Source: Lactarius indigo
Taxonomy: Eukaryota; Basidiomycota; Agaricomycetes; Russulales; Russulaceae
Direction: 5' to 3'
DNA length: 64,000 nt
NCBI GenBank assembly: GCA_025766275.1
Contig: JAFKAC010000045.1
Span: 400,318 to 464,317, forward strand
The translations under genes and the position numbers were made by a program. A model generated the notes under the pieces. That model had not been told where the DNA came from. It saw only the letters and a program-made list of their open reading frames with translations, and searched no databases. Within the stretch, counting starts at the first letter, position 1; each line of letters opens with the position of its first letter. Below are positions 23,353 to 40,079 of the stretch, one piece after another.

Positions 23353-25927
23353 CTATTCTCCGCCTCTGCCCTCAACTCCATCACTGGTACTACCCCCCGC
23401 AGCGCGGTTGGGAATGTGACCACCATACTGTCCGGTAGGAGCGGCAACAGCAGATGCGGGGCCAACTTTCCAGGACCAAAACGGACCTATGATCCAAAAC
23501 CGCACCCAAAAAAAGAAAGAATAATCAGTTTACCGTGGCATGGAGAGCAGAGAGTGAGACGAACCAAGTGGGTCAGACGGCTCGTGCCCCGCACCGGTCC
23601 ACATCCCAATGACGCCGATTGCCGAACCCCTTCCACCAAGCTGAACGCCCTCGCTGACCCATTCGCCGTCTCCGTCCTCGCGAGAGGATGTCTGTCCCCA
23701 CGTCAGCCCCCCGCAGCAAATAGCAAATGAGAAAGATATCACGCACGAGGGTCCAGCGCACATCGCCTGAGGCGGTCATCTCGACCGTCCCGCACACGCG
23801 CGTGAGAATCGGCGGCGTGGTCGCGGTGTGCCATTCGCCGACGACGTGGATCGTCGGGCGACCCGGCCACGCGGTGGGCGCGCGGGTGTAGTGCGAGATG
23901 CTGAGCGTCAACGGGATGATCCGCATAACTTCGTAAAGCGCTGGGTGGGAGAATCGTTGGGCGAGCGGTTGCGACTATTGTTCCGCGTCTCCTGGTTAGA
24001 GTAGAATGACAAAGACGGAGAAGAGGAAGACACACGTTATTGTCTAACAGGGTTGGGGAGGCGGGGAAGGTTGGATTTTGGTTAGCCAAAAGACGCGACC
24101 GAGTTGGGCGTATACGTACAGAGCAGATCACCATAGTCCAACCAACACACACACCGCCTGACAAAATCGACGTCAATACAAATCAAGCGTCGTCATGTCA
24201 ATCACATACCTCCATTGTCCCTCTACGCCCGCCCAGTCCCAACCCTCGCCGTCCCTATACTGCTTACCAACTTCACCACCGGAACATTCGCCCTCCGCCG
24301 CCACCGCCGACCACTCAGGCGCCGTGGGCGGGAACCCCGGCGCGGAACACGGGCGTAGGCCTTCAAAGCTGAGCAGAGCACGCAGGACGTCACGGTGCCG
24401 GGTCATGAGCAGGTCGCGTAGGTTGAGCTCGATCACCTGTCGCGCAGCCGCGATCCACGCCCAGTCAAAGCGCAGCTGACCATCGGGAACTGACGATGGC
24501 CTAGATAAAAGGGCGTCCTCGTCCCCGTCGTCGTCGCTTCCCTGGGTTGATGAATCAATGCCATCGTCATCGTAGTCGCCTTCGGGATCGTAGAACGGGC
24601 TCAGGAAAAAGGTAGAGTCTGGGATTAGCGGCACGGGAAAACCGGTTGACGATGATCCCGGCTCTGTTCCCTGGTCGTCCTCTCCATCGGCAAAGAACCC
24701 CTTTCCGCAACTTGGCATTGAAGAACGATCGTCGACGGCGAGGAAGGGGCCAAAGGCGCGAGACGAGCGCAAGTATGCCGTGTTGTACACGCGAATCCGT
24801 GCGAGGCGGCGCACGCCATCCAGCGAGGTCGTCGCCGAAGTTGCGATAGAGCCAAACACCTCATCGCCGTCGATCTCGCTTGTTCCTTCGTCATCGCTCT
24901 CGCTCATACTCTCGCTCCCTGGCTGGAAATCAGAATCGTCACTGGATGATGACGGATCCATGTCGTGCAGCTCCTGACTCCGAAAGTCGCCCGGAGCCAT
25001 AGAGTCGTTGTCGTCACCATCGTGGTTATCTTCAGTTATGATTCCTTTGCCAACAAGTGGTATCGTGACTTCTGTGATGATGCCTTCATTATTATCATCA
25101 TTCAACATTGACGTAAGTGAAGTAAGTGGGGGGATGGCCGTGGTGCAGGGCTGCTTCTCAGTAGAGATCGTGGTCCCAATTAACGTTGTCAAACCGATAT
25201 GTGCGACGAGTTTCGCAAGAAACCCATCCCACTCGACGGGTTGCTTCTGTACGTCGACCCTGCCGTGCCCGTCGAATACAGTCAGGCGCACCATGAGCGC
25301 GTGGGGCAGGCCGTGCGCTAATACACGCGCGAGCCAGGTGGTGTTGCGCGAACCGAGAATGAGGGTGGGGTGCATGTGGGCAGCGAGGAAGAGTGGGGGG
25401 CATATCGGGTGCGGACGTGGAGGGTGGGACGGATGGGACTCCATGCACGCAAGCGCGTCGTGTGGGAGGGGTGCGGCGGTCGAGATGACCCGGAGAAGCG
25501 TCTGCAATGCAGTATGCACTTCAGTATCGGAGGAAGGTGAATCAGAGGAGGAAGAGTCCTGGGGAGGTCTGGTGCGGCGAAGGATAAAGGATTCAGTCCA
25601 AATACGCCGCTTGTACTCGCTCTCCCAGGGGAAAACGTCTTCAGAAGGGCAGCTCCTGAAATTGCCTTCACCTGAGTTCAAATGGGGTAGTGGCGCTCGT
25701 CCGTGGGTGCGAATGTCGCGCGCTAAAAATGGGTTGTCAAAGACAACTAGGAATACCTCGCGCCAGAGATGCTTGCTAAACTGGTGATAGACGAGGGCAC
25801 GAAAGGAGCGGCATGTCTGAGAAAGAGTAGCCACCGCATGGGTGTCCCCGAGGAGGGCAGCGATGACGATGATCTCCTCGATTAGCTCGAAAGGGAGGGA
25901 GCGAAGGGAGGGCTGGAGGAGTGCCAT
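23353..25927 (-). CDS. F-box protein, agaricomycete type
   Basis: The protein starts MALLQPSLRSLPFELIEEII and has an F-box-like segment at about residues 9-50 (LPFELIEEIIVIAALLG...LSQTCRSFRALVYHQF). F-box proteins link substrates to Skp1-Cullin ubiquitin ligases. A long acidic Ser/Asp-rich middle follows. The C-terminal part has the pattern seen in these fungal proteins: a CVCWLDYGDLL piece, MRIIPLTLSISHY, then GVIGMWTGAGHEPSDPLGPFWSWK. Probable exons are 24210-25927, 24120-24157, about 23747-23974, 23565-23691 and 23353-23486. Junctions 1-2, 3-4 and 4-5 are in frame. The junction between exons 2 and 3 does not fit cleanly: the best acceptor (23975) leaves the frame one base off, and an acceptor about 30 bp further in restores it. 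The start lies 201 bp from the divergent gene at 26129. Confidence 0.75.
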
Positions 25928-26128
25928 CCTACAGTGTCAAGGGGGGCGGGCGTGTTGACCTGAAAGACGGGTCAGGCGAGCATAACATAGAGGGCGACAT
26001 CCACGTTTATAGTAACTTATCGACAAACGTCTCACGTACACACGGAACGACGAGTGGATAGTTTGAGTGGATAGTGGCGATGACTAAGCGACGGTCCAAC
26101 AGGTCACGGTTCGCTGGAGTGGGCTCCC

Positions 26129-27003
26129 ATGGCGCAACCGGTACACTCCCTCGTCCTCGGCCCTACAGAAACGCCCGCTATCAGGTGTAAGACCTGCAAG
26201 GTTCCCCTCCCAAATGCCACGAGAAAAAACTGCGATCGCTGTCGTCGAAATAGGACGGAAAGGTATAACCGCTGGAAGAGATCTGTCGAGGCAAGGAAGA
26301 ACCAAATCGCTTTCCCCGCACTAGAAACCCACCCTTCATCGGCGCCACCATCGAAGCCAAACGTTAGGTGGACGAAACCTGCGACCACGTCGGCGGGTCC
26401 TCGGCCTCCTCACCTATCCCACTCAGGAACTAGCACGTATGCGCAACTTTCCGTCGCCACCGCCGCCCCTCTAGATTACGACTTGAACGAGCGTGACCAT
26501 GGACACCAAACGGCGAGCTCGCAGCTCCCCAGAGATGCACCTGGGTTGCTGTTCTCATTGCCACATCGCATCAACATCCCCGAATACCAATGGAGCGAAG
26601 AGCTAATCGACGCGCTTCTAGCTTTACCCTCACGTTCCAACTTCTTCGGGCAGTTCTCTGTCGTCGCCGACCCCGACGTGGACAACTCCAAGCGGGCACA
26701 GATGTTCCGAGATCAACTGCGTTCCAAAGGCCTCCCCATATCGTACGTAGCAGCAGCGTCCTTTAGCGTTTCATTCACAGAGCCTCACCCGTTCCGCCTC
26801 TTCTCCTTTTTCACCTGGACAGGGAAACACAGAAACCTGTCGCCCATAACCCGGGTGCTTCCCGTGGGCAAGCAATCGGCCTCTACTGCAAATGCGAGAT
26901 TCGGTGTCAAGGCCGGTTCGTCGTCTCGGTCGACGACGACACTACGCACTTGCACGGTGTGCCTGGACAACGCATCGGCGTGGCACTTTTACACACCTCA
27001 TGA
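26129..27003 (+). CDS. Hypothetical protein with N-terminal CxxC pair
   Basis: Two exons (26129-26742, 26823-27003) give 264 residues. The N-terminus has two Cys pairs, CKTCKVPLP and CDRCRRNR, spaced like a small zinc ribbon and followed by a basic helix (RYNRWKRSVEARK). The middle is Pro/Ser-rich. The C-terminal exon reads LYCKCEIRCQGRFVVSVDDD, then GVPGQRIGVALLH before the stop, a pattern I have the impression of seeing in other basidiomycete hypothetical proteins. Reading straight through the intron would give a different 296-residue frame that loses this C-terminal pattern, so splicing is preferred (donor GTACGTAG, acceptor CCTGGACAG). Zinc or nucleic-acid binding is possible from the Cys pairs. 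No function can be assigned. Confidence 0.6.
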
Positions 27004-27486
27004 CAACGCTCTATGGTGATTCCCCACTTCCATCACGTACGCTGTTACGTGGCGGTACACGTACCCTGTGTGCTTCACACTTTGCCTTACTCTTTCCTGG
27101 ATTGGCACGTGTGTGCTTATACACTGACAGAACTGGCGCCTCCTAGATCCTGGTTCCATGCAGTGCTGACGATCAAAGTCCACTACCCCCGGTTTTATAG
27201 ACTCTGAGGATGCCTGGAATTGACGTAGCCATCATCCGAATTGACTACATGGAGCTGGTATCCCCTTCCTTACGTAACGGTGGTAGGTCAAAGTAAATGT
27301 AACTTAGAAGTGGGATGAGTTGGTTGGTAAATGACTAGCTGGGACTTGTATGGGACAGTTGCTCATTGAGAAAATATATTGTACGCTTATCAGAGTAAGT
27401 TGGTGCAAAATCATTGATGTGATGGAGGGTATTTGGTTGGGGTCGTTGGGGTCGACTGAAAAAGCCCAACTTGCTTCCCTGTTGTC
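27004..27486. other. Intergenic, nothing recognised
   Basis: 3' flank of the CxxC gene and presumed promoter of the ketoacyl-CoA reductase gene. No motif is distinctive. Confidence 0.45.
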
Positions 27487-28890
27487 ATGACCTCGTCGTT
27501 GGGGCCTCTCCTCAGTTCCGTACAAGCACAGAGTACGCCTATTCCACCCTTGTCTTTGCCTCATTGACCGTAGCTGCTATGCCCGCAAGTGGATGCCATT
27601 CCGTATCTAGCACTCGGGTTGCAGGTCTTTGGCGCACTCTCGCTGGCAACAGCCATTTCGGGAACGTTCTCCTTCGTCTTTTCCAACTTCGTCCGCTCAG
27701 GAGTAAGCGTGCGTAGCCGGGTCTCCCCATTCGTACCGATTCATGTGTTGAAAACGATTCAACGTACAGCTCAAAAAATTCGGTGCGAATAAAGGCGCGT
27801 GGGCAGGTGAGTATTTGACCCCTCCTCAGCTTGATACACGTCATTGACGCGGGCCCTTCCAGTCGTCACCGGCGCATCGGATGGCATCGGACGCGAGTTT
27901 GCGATTCAGCTGGCCAAGGCTGGCTTTAATGTTCTCCTCGCCGCGCGAAACCAGGCCAAACTTGACGCTGTCGTGGCCGACGTCGGTTCGTTTTTCTTGC
28001 TCCTGTGACCGTTTTTCCTACAACTCACACGCATATTCGTTGTAGCTAAGGTGGCCAGCGCAGTACAGACCAAGACGTTCGTAATTGACTTTGCGTCCGC
28101 GGACGACGCGAGGTGGGAGGCGCTCCTTGGAGAACTCAAGCCGATCGAGGTCGGCGTGCTCGGTGCGTTCGTTCATCTAGGCGACCCATTATGTGGGACT
28201 GACGTCCGTGGCAGTCAACTGTGTCGGTGTCTCCCACGAATTCCCGACCGACTTTGTCGACACCTCGGAGGAGGAGCTGAACACGATCGTCGACGTCAAC
28301 GTCTCCGCCACGCTGCGCGTCACCAACCTCATCGCTCCCGCTATGGTTTCTCGGTGCGTTTTTCACCCCTCTTGCAGCATCGTACGCTGACACTGTCGCG
28401 CGCCACGTCGTATAGCAAAAAGGGCCTCATTTTGAACATAGGTTCGTTCGCCGGTGCCTCGCCCACTCCCATGCTCGCCGTCTATTCGGGCAGTAAAGCT
28501 TTCCTTCGTACCTGGTCCGATGCGCTCTCCGCTGAGCTGACGCCCAAGGGTATCACGGTCGAGCACGTAAACACATACTTTGTTGTACGTCTCCCCTCTT
28601 TTGTTAGCTTCTCGGGCTAGCTCAACAGGTCCACCCCGTTCCTGTAGACTTCAGCCATGTCTAAAATTCGCCGCCCATCGCTGTTCATCCCGGCTCCGAA
28701 AGCCTTTGTGCGCTCCGTGCTCGCGAAGCTCGCCCCGGGTACTGTCACGCCGTACTGGAGCCACGCATTGGTTGGTGCGGTCATGGCGCTCGCGCCTCCC
28801 AAGGTAGTGCTCGCATACGTGCATTCGCTGCAGAAGGACACCAGGAGGCGTGCCCTCGCGAAACGGGCGAGACTTGCGAAGCAAGAGTAG
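27487..28890 (+). CDS. IFA38: Very-long-chain 3-oxoacyl-CoA reductase (KAR/IFA38 type)
   Basis: This is the short-chain dehydrogenase that reduces 3-ketoacyl-CoA in the ER fatty-acid elongation cycle. An N-terminal hydrophobic segment ([20 protein letters not shown]) would anchor it. The cofactor motif is TGASDGIG, with LLAARN following. [11 protein letters not shown] matches the NNVGVS step of the family. The catalytic Ser is in NIGSFAG and the Tyr/Lys in AVYSGSKAF. The C-terminal part has [17 protein letters not shown] and ends in basic KRARLAKQE. Eight exons join in frame. The main first-exon frame has no ATG (it opens with GTG at 27589). A small exon 27487-27514 with ATG joins to 27590 and creates a Met codon across the junction, so I use that start. 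Length is about 320 residues. It is the intact half of a duplicated block whose other KAR copy (35960-36625) is dead. Confidence 0.85.
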
Positions 28891-29378
28891 AAAATGAGAT
28901 ACACTGTTCTCTATCCGATTCCCGTGCATGCATTCGGCCTGTACACGTGTACTGTTGCTACTACACCGTATGAGGTCACTGTCATTCGATTTGTTGGCTC
29001 GTCCCTGAGATTAAAAACTGTTATACGCACTGTATTTGAATGGTGTAAGATCGTGTTCGTTCCTCGTGAAAATGCGAACCACAACCAACCGGACCACCCC
29101 AAAATACTCAAGTGTGATTCCGCAGCTGCCATAGACTCCCTCATTTCGTTAAATCATCAGGCATCCAACGCTTGTCACTGCACAGCCTACTATAGAGCCA
29201 AAGGAGCTGCCTGCTTGGCGGAACAAAACTCACGACAAACTCCCGACGACTGAGAAAGAAACGTGTTACAAAGGGTTCTGTACTCTGAGATGTGCCAAAA
29301 AGTAGTCTGACAAAAAACCTGCAACCCATTACAGGAAAAGAGAACAAAACAAAGTCGTAGACACAAGGATAACAGAAT

Positions 29379-32031
<2,653 letters not shown>

Positions 32032-32429
32032 GTTGTCAAGGATTGAGAGCTGCTCTGAGCGAATCGAGTGACTGCAGTTGCTATTTTCCCCAGGGCGCAG
32101 AGGACACAGAGTAAGGGAATCATTGCTCTCAACGAGTATTGTTGCCACAACCAAACAAAACCAACGCTCAGCTTGAGATTATTTTATAGAGGCCTTATGA
32201 AGATCAGGAATTTGTATGTATCATTGAACAAACAATCCCGGATCTGTATAGCCCTAGCCTAGTAGCAAAGTCTGGAGCTTGGGAAATGTGCTGAAACCTA
32301 CGTGACTTTGGATCTATGTACTAGTTTATGGACCCAGTAGATCGACTTGGACAAAATTTCATTGGGGACTTCACCCCTGCAAGATGTCTGAGAGACAAGC
32401 GTATAGAAATGGAAGATATCGTGATTTGA

Positions 32430-34322
32430 GACCTCACTCCTACGGTGTCCCCAGACTATACCTCTTTTCGTCAAACAGGCCTTCCTCCATCGCTTTGATA
32501 GTAAGGAGCGCCTTCATTAGCAAAACCACACAATACTTGTGGGGAGAACGTACGCAGTGCGACATACTTCGAGTGGAACCTGCACAAAGTAAAGTTACCT
32601 ACTCTGGACTCAGCCCTTGTTCCGAGTCCTTCGTGGCAGAAATGACGTTATGTACCACGCCCGTGGGGTCCCCAGGTCGCGCCATGCGCAGCGAATTTCG
32701 CCCTCAGAGTTCAGTCCTCATAGTGGCTTCAGGCGTGCTCCTGCTTCGGGTCCAAGAATGCTACGCAGTGGGTCCTGGGAATCACCGTATCCAAGCGTCG
32801 TTAGTCAGGCATCAATCACTATGAGGACACAAACTTGGCACCCAGTCGCGAAAACCACTGGGTCTGCATCGAGCGTGCTCCCATCCGCGAACTCTGGCCC
32901 GTTTTTTGTAAAGCGGGATATCTGACTGTCGTTCTTGAGTTTAATCTTTCCGTCTATGATCAACTGACTCGCGCCGACGTCTGTGTTTCGTATTACGGTT
33001 CTGTGACAAAGACGGAGGTTCGTAACGATCGCACCAAAGTAGTACCCGCGGGCCTTGACCCACACGAGTAAAATGAATCCAGTGCCATCTATACCAGTAT
33101 TGAGGCGGAAACCAACTCGGCGGAGTCCATCCAATGTCTCTCTGGGCCACGCCCTCAGAGCAATTCTCTAGATCTACTGATTGACGAACCTGTCTTTCTC
33201 AGCGATGTCTACAACAATACGTTGATGAAGAAGCTTCTAAAGATAAGATAATTTGGGAACGATGCGTTAATTCGATCCGCGACATCTGGTGGTAAGTCCG
33301 CCTTCGTAGTATATACCTATTCCCGCCGATTTTTAATGGTCATATGTATCTCATAGAGGGTTTTGAACGAACCTCCGAAGACAGCTGTGACACCGTGCTT
33401 GACGGACACGACATAGGTAGAGCTGCGCTGGAACATCGTCACATCTGAAGAAGTCCTGGTCACCAGGACAGAAGGCAGAAGAGGGAACAAAGGGCGCACC
33501 AGCACCATGGTCGTGGACGTCCTTAGCTATGTCATGACCTATTGTTTTGGTTGAGAACGAAACTATTTCCACCCCAGGCCGATATGGACTTACCGGATGC
33601 AGCAGCGCCTACCACGACCACCTTTTTCCCTTTGTAATCACTTCCCTTTGTGTAGTGCCCAGAATGTAAAATTGTTCCATTGAAACCTTCCTGTGTGTTT
33701 GAGGTTAGACAGCGCCGATAGTCGTGGTCATTAATACATACCGCGCAGGAAATTACGGCATTTTGTGCGTGCCACCACCAAAGCCCAGAGCGAATACGAG
33801 ATGGTTTACGACCAATGTCCGCGGATCTGAGTTTTCACGCTCGATCTCCACCGTCTACTCCTTTGTTTCGGAGCCCTGCGAAGCCTGCGTGACCTTAGAG
33901 GACGTCCAGACATCCAATTCCAAGCCGTGGGCATAGTTCTCGAGCCAATCCGCAGCCTACTCACGTAGTGTCAGCGTGTAAGTGCGAAGGAAGCCAGCGG
34001 CATTTACTTTTGGGGCGGGGGCGAAGACCGGCCAGGTTGGTGGGAAGCTGCATGGTGCCAAAGCCGAGCCATCATCGACTGAGCGGCTCAGGGCTGGTGC
34101 TCATGGTAGATATGGCATGTGGTTGTACCCTGACACACACCAGAAGGCATCATCCACCAGCCGACCGAGGACACCATCCACATCACCCGTCTGAACTTGG
34201 TTAGAAAAGGCGCTGAACAATGTCTGGGCCACAATACCAGCATCCACATCATGAGGCGCTGACACTCTGAGCCTTTCTAGAGTTGGTAAAGCCGCGTTAT
34301 TAATATCTACTGCAGAGCCCAT
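32430..34322 (-). pseudogene. Flavin-containing monooxygenase pseudogene
   Basis: The minus strand carries ordered fragments of a fungal FMO-type NAD(P)/FAD oxidoreductase. They run: N-terminal SnoaL-like part (LPTLERLRV, SGDVDG-like VQTGDVDGVL, LVDDAFW), YNHMPYLP, FPPTWPVFAPAPK, DWLENYAHGLELDVWTSS, the NADPH site KKVVVVGAAASGHDIA, VTMFQRSSTYVVSVKHG, LIIDGKIKLKNDSQISRFTK with FATG, then EGEIRCAWRDLG and an IKAMEEGLF-like end. The segment between VDDAFW and YNHMPYLP, where the FAD-binding GxGxxG should be, is absent. A Trp codon has become TAG at 33857-33855 and another TGA at 32720-32718. It lies between the two copies of the KAR-PRP43 duplication. Confidence 0.82.
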
Positions 34323-35955
34323 GACTGCTCGGTGAATGGTCGACGTGAGCAGTTACGATGCGCTGGCATCGACGAGTATGATAACTTGTTATTTATGCAT
34401 CTGGATGCAACGTAAAGAGATGGCGCAAGGACCACCCCGAACAATTGAACGGAGCCAGGATAGGCGATTCTTCTGCGCAGCCGCGGATTTCGCAGCATTT
34501 GCTAAAGTATCCTTCTATTTTTCTCCACAAGTTGCTATCACATGAGTGAGGCATCCACGAAGTTGCAACGGATGAAGCTATATGAAGCTCGATGAAGTTA
34601 CAAAAAGAGAAATTGCATTACGTAGACCAAAGACCTTTCTCAGTATGGATATGCGAGAATCGGATGGTTTCAAGGATGGTTTGATTTGTGCACGTCAGTG
34701 TTTATTGCCAGTGTCACATGTAACACGTCAAGCTTTCCGCGTTGGAAGAAACGAAGCAGAAGAATTCGGAGCTTACACACCCTCCTCACACGTATGCGGT
34801 CGTACTGTACTGTATGTCCCACTCTCCAAGCTCTGACATTGGAATCTCCTGTTAGTAGTGGGGGATCGATGTCGGGTACCCCCCGGTGTGGAGTTGTTGC
34901 ACGTATTCCACACTCTGAAGTCCATTCGCCAAGAGGAAGTCTGCCAGTGCCAAGTGGGACAGCAACGACTGTAAGAATAAACAGTATACAGTGTACTCAG
35001 GCTCTCTTCGCGGCTGCTCAGGCTCTAGCTGAATTGAATCAAGGTATATCCTAGTCGCATATCCCCACTTTGGGTTACAGTATTCCGCGGGCATATGATC
35101 TGCGCCGCACAGGAAGCGACCACCGACGGCAGATACTGTCGACTCACCGGCTTGGCCCGCTGGCGTACCTCCGTGAGCCCATTTCCGCGGAAGCAGATTC
35201 AGAAGCGGTGGAACTCTACAGAGCACACCGGTTTATTAACCCCCTCAAAGTCGTCGCAGTTCATCTGGAAATGGGCTGGCTACTCAACAATATATTGAGC
35301 ATCTATCCCCCAGTCTAAGTCTATCCTTACTTATGCATATACCCCCCCACTCCATGCAGACTTAGTTATCCAAGGGGAAGGACGATGGATGTCATAGCCT
35401 GCTGCGGCGTCTCGCCGTCATGGTCTTCGCTGTAACAACGTCTGATATTCGCACTTCGATATCTTTTGTACGGGGCCCTCCGAGGATCAATTAGCATTAT
35501 AATCGACCAAGCCGTGCCCTCAGTACCTTGTCCTCAAAAATTTCCTGTCATTTTGAGAACTTCCCGAGTGATGTACCGGAGCCGGGGGTCTCAAGCACAA
35601 TCCTCAAGCACAAGCCACGAGCCCATTTCTCAGAAGGCTAGAAAAAAGCCCATAAGGGACAGATGCTTTAGCGATGGGGCCCATTCAACTGGCCGTTATA
35701 GACCGCAGACAGGAACACATGCACGAGACCATGTCCGTCCCGGAACGGTTAGAGCACCTCGGCTCACGGCAGACTCGGGGTCACTCATTGTCTCCCAGTT
35801 CTCTACCTCTAGTTCCTCCACTCCCGGCTTCAACACACCGCCTCCAACGTAGGGGCATGGCAGGGCGGTTTCTCTCTTGTCGAAGCGCATTCGCTGTCCC
35901 GATCTGACTTGTTCTTACTCTGATATTTGTACAGTCTTATATCAGGTACTCCCAG
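34323..35955. other. Unassigned spacer between duplicated blocks
   Basis: No recognisable gene. Open frames on both strands (for example 34852-35226 minus and 35466-35852 plus) lack family motifs. It may contain older debris of the 5' half of the right-hand KAR copy, but I could not align any. Confidence 0.4.
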
Positions 35956-35959
35956 TTAT

Positions 35960-36625
35960 TTGCGCTGCGTTGGTGTCTCTCTCGAGTTCCAACCAACCTC
36001 ATCGACGCGACCTCGGAGGAGCTGAACACGGTCGTCGACGTCAACGTCTCCGTCACGCTGCATCACGAACCATCTCCCCAGCTTTATCGCGCCTGCCGTG
36101 GTCTCTTGTTGCGTTTCTCACTTCCCCCACCTTTCTTGCGTCATAGACTGACGCCGTCGCGCGCCCGTCGTGCAGCAAGTCTTATTTTGAGCATGGGTTT
36201 GTTCGCTAGGGCCTCGCCCGTCCCGTCTCCTGCTCTTGGTGGCATGGCCTCCGCACTTTGTCTGATGCGCTCACGGCTGAGCTGGCGCCAACGGAACCAC
36301 GGTCGAGTAAATAAGCACATATTTTGTGGTGTACTCCTCCCTTGTTTCCCCCTTGGGTCAGGCTAAACGCGTCCGCTCGCTCCTGTAGAAGGTACCTTGG
36401 CCATGTCAAAACTCGCACCTCATCACTGTTCGTCCCGACATAGAAAGCCTTTGTGCGCTCCGTGCCTGCGAAACTCAATCGCCCCGGGTGTTACGCCGTA
36501 CTGGGGCCATTGGTGGGAGTGGCGCCTGCGCCTCTCAAGGTAACGCTAACGTACGTGTACTACATAAGGACACTGGGAGGCGTGCCCTTGCGAAACGGGC
36601 TCGGCTTGCGAAGCAAGAGCAACAG
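35960..36625 (+). pseudogene. 3-ketoacyl-CoA reductase pseudogene (3' half)
   Basis: This is the right-hand duplicate of the gene at 27487-28890. It begins near the SHEFP exon and continues through SEELNTVVDVNVSVTL (parent [16 protein letters not shown]), the following intron, a wrecked catalytic exon (LILSMGLFARASPVP replaces [15 protein letters not shown], and the Tyr-x-x-x-Lys region is destroyed), and the last exon, whose end [15 protein letters not shown] is still legible. The 5' half with the cofactor motif is missing. Frameshifts and small deletions are spread through all parts. Confidence 0.88.
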
Positions 36626-37030
36626 GAGAAATATTGTTGGGTTCCGTGCATGCGTTTTTCCAGTACTTGTGGACCGTTCGTTGTTACTGCACCGAATCAG
36701 GCCATCCGATTTGTTGATTTCACCAGATCCAAAATCAACCATACATGCGGCATTTGAGTGGAGTGCTAGCCCTAGTAGTCCTGGAGCCCTTTTCTTATTT
36801 ATTTATTTCGCAAAAGGTTCTGGGAAAATCAATACGGACACTTACGCTGAAGAACGCGCTTATTCCTCATGAACTTTCATGAAAAAAAGACATCACAATA
36901 AGGCTGTACACATCAAACATAAGGACAGTAAGATATCATTGTGACCAACCAGTAGACCTAGACTGTCTTAAAACGTATGGGAAAACAAATGGCCCCTAAT
37001 CTATGATATTGACCATGTGTGACGACCGAC

Positions 37031-39728
<2,698 letters not shown>

Positions 39729-40079
39729 GTTGTCCAGGATTGAGAGCCACTTTGGGCGAGTCAAGCAAACATCGTGACGGCTCCTTAAAGCTGTGGCGTG
39801 ACTCTTTCGATCACGTGCTCAATCCGCGCCTACGAGACGCGCCGGGAACTAGGCTCGACTATCAGCCGGGATTGCTGAGCGCTAGCGTTGAGCAGTTGCA
39901 AGACAATAACCTGGTCAGGTTCATAACGAGGCCGTCCTTACCCTATGTCCACACATGCCTCGCTGCCCGTTTTCCTATTCTTTTACCCCCTTTTTACCCT
40001 ACTTGTTTTATTCTTTCTCTCTTTGTTCTTTCTCGCTTTTGTCCGCTAACTGTCAAGTCATCCCCAGTGTACGCTTCTC

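Noticed and set aside
23739..24176. 145-codon frame in the F-box 3' region
   Set aside because: It overlaps the family-matching frame (MRIIPLTLSISHY...) in a different phase and has no motif of its own.
26743..27019. Read-through extension of the CxxC gene to 296 residues
   Set aside because: It would replace the GQRIGV C-terminal pattern. A normal 80-nt intron gives the better protein.
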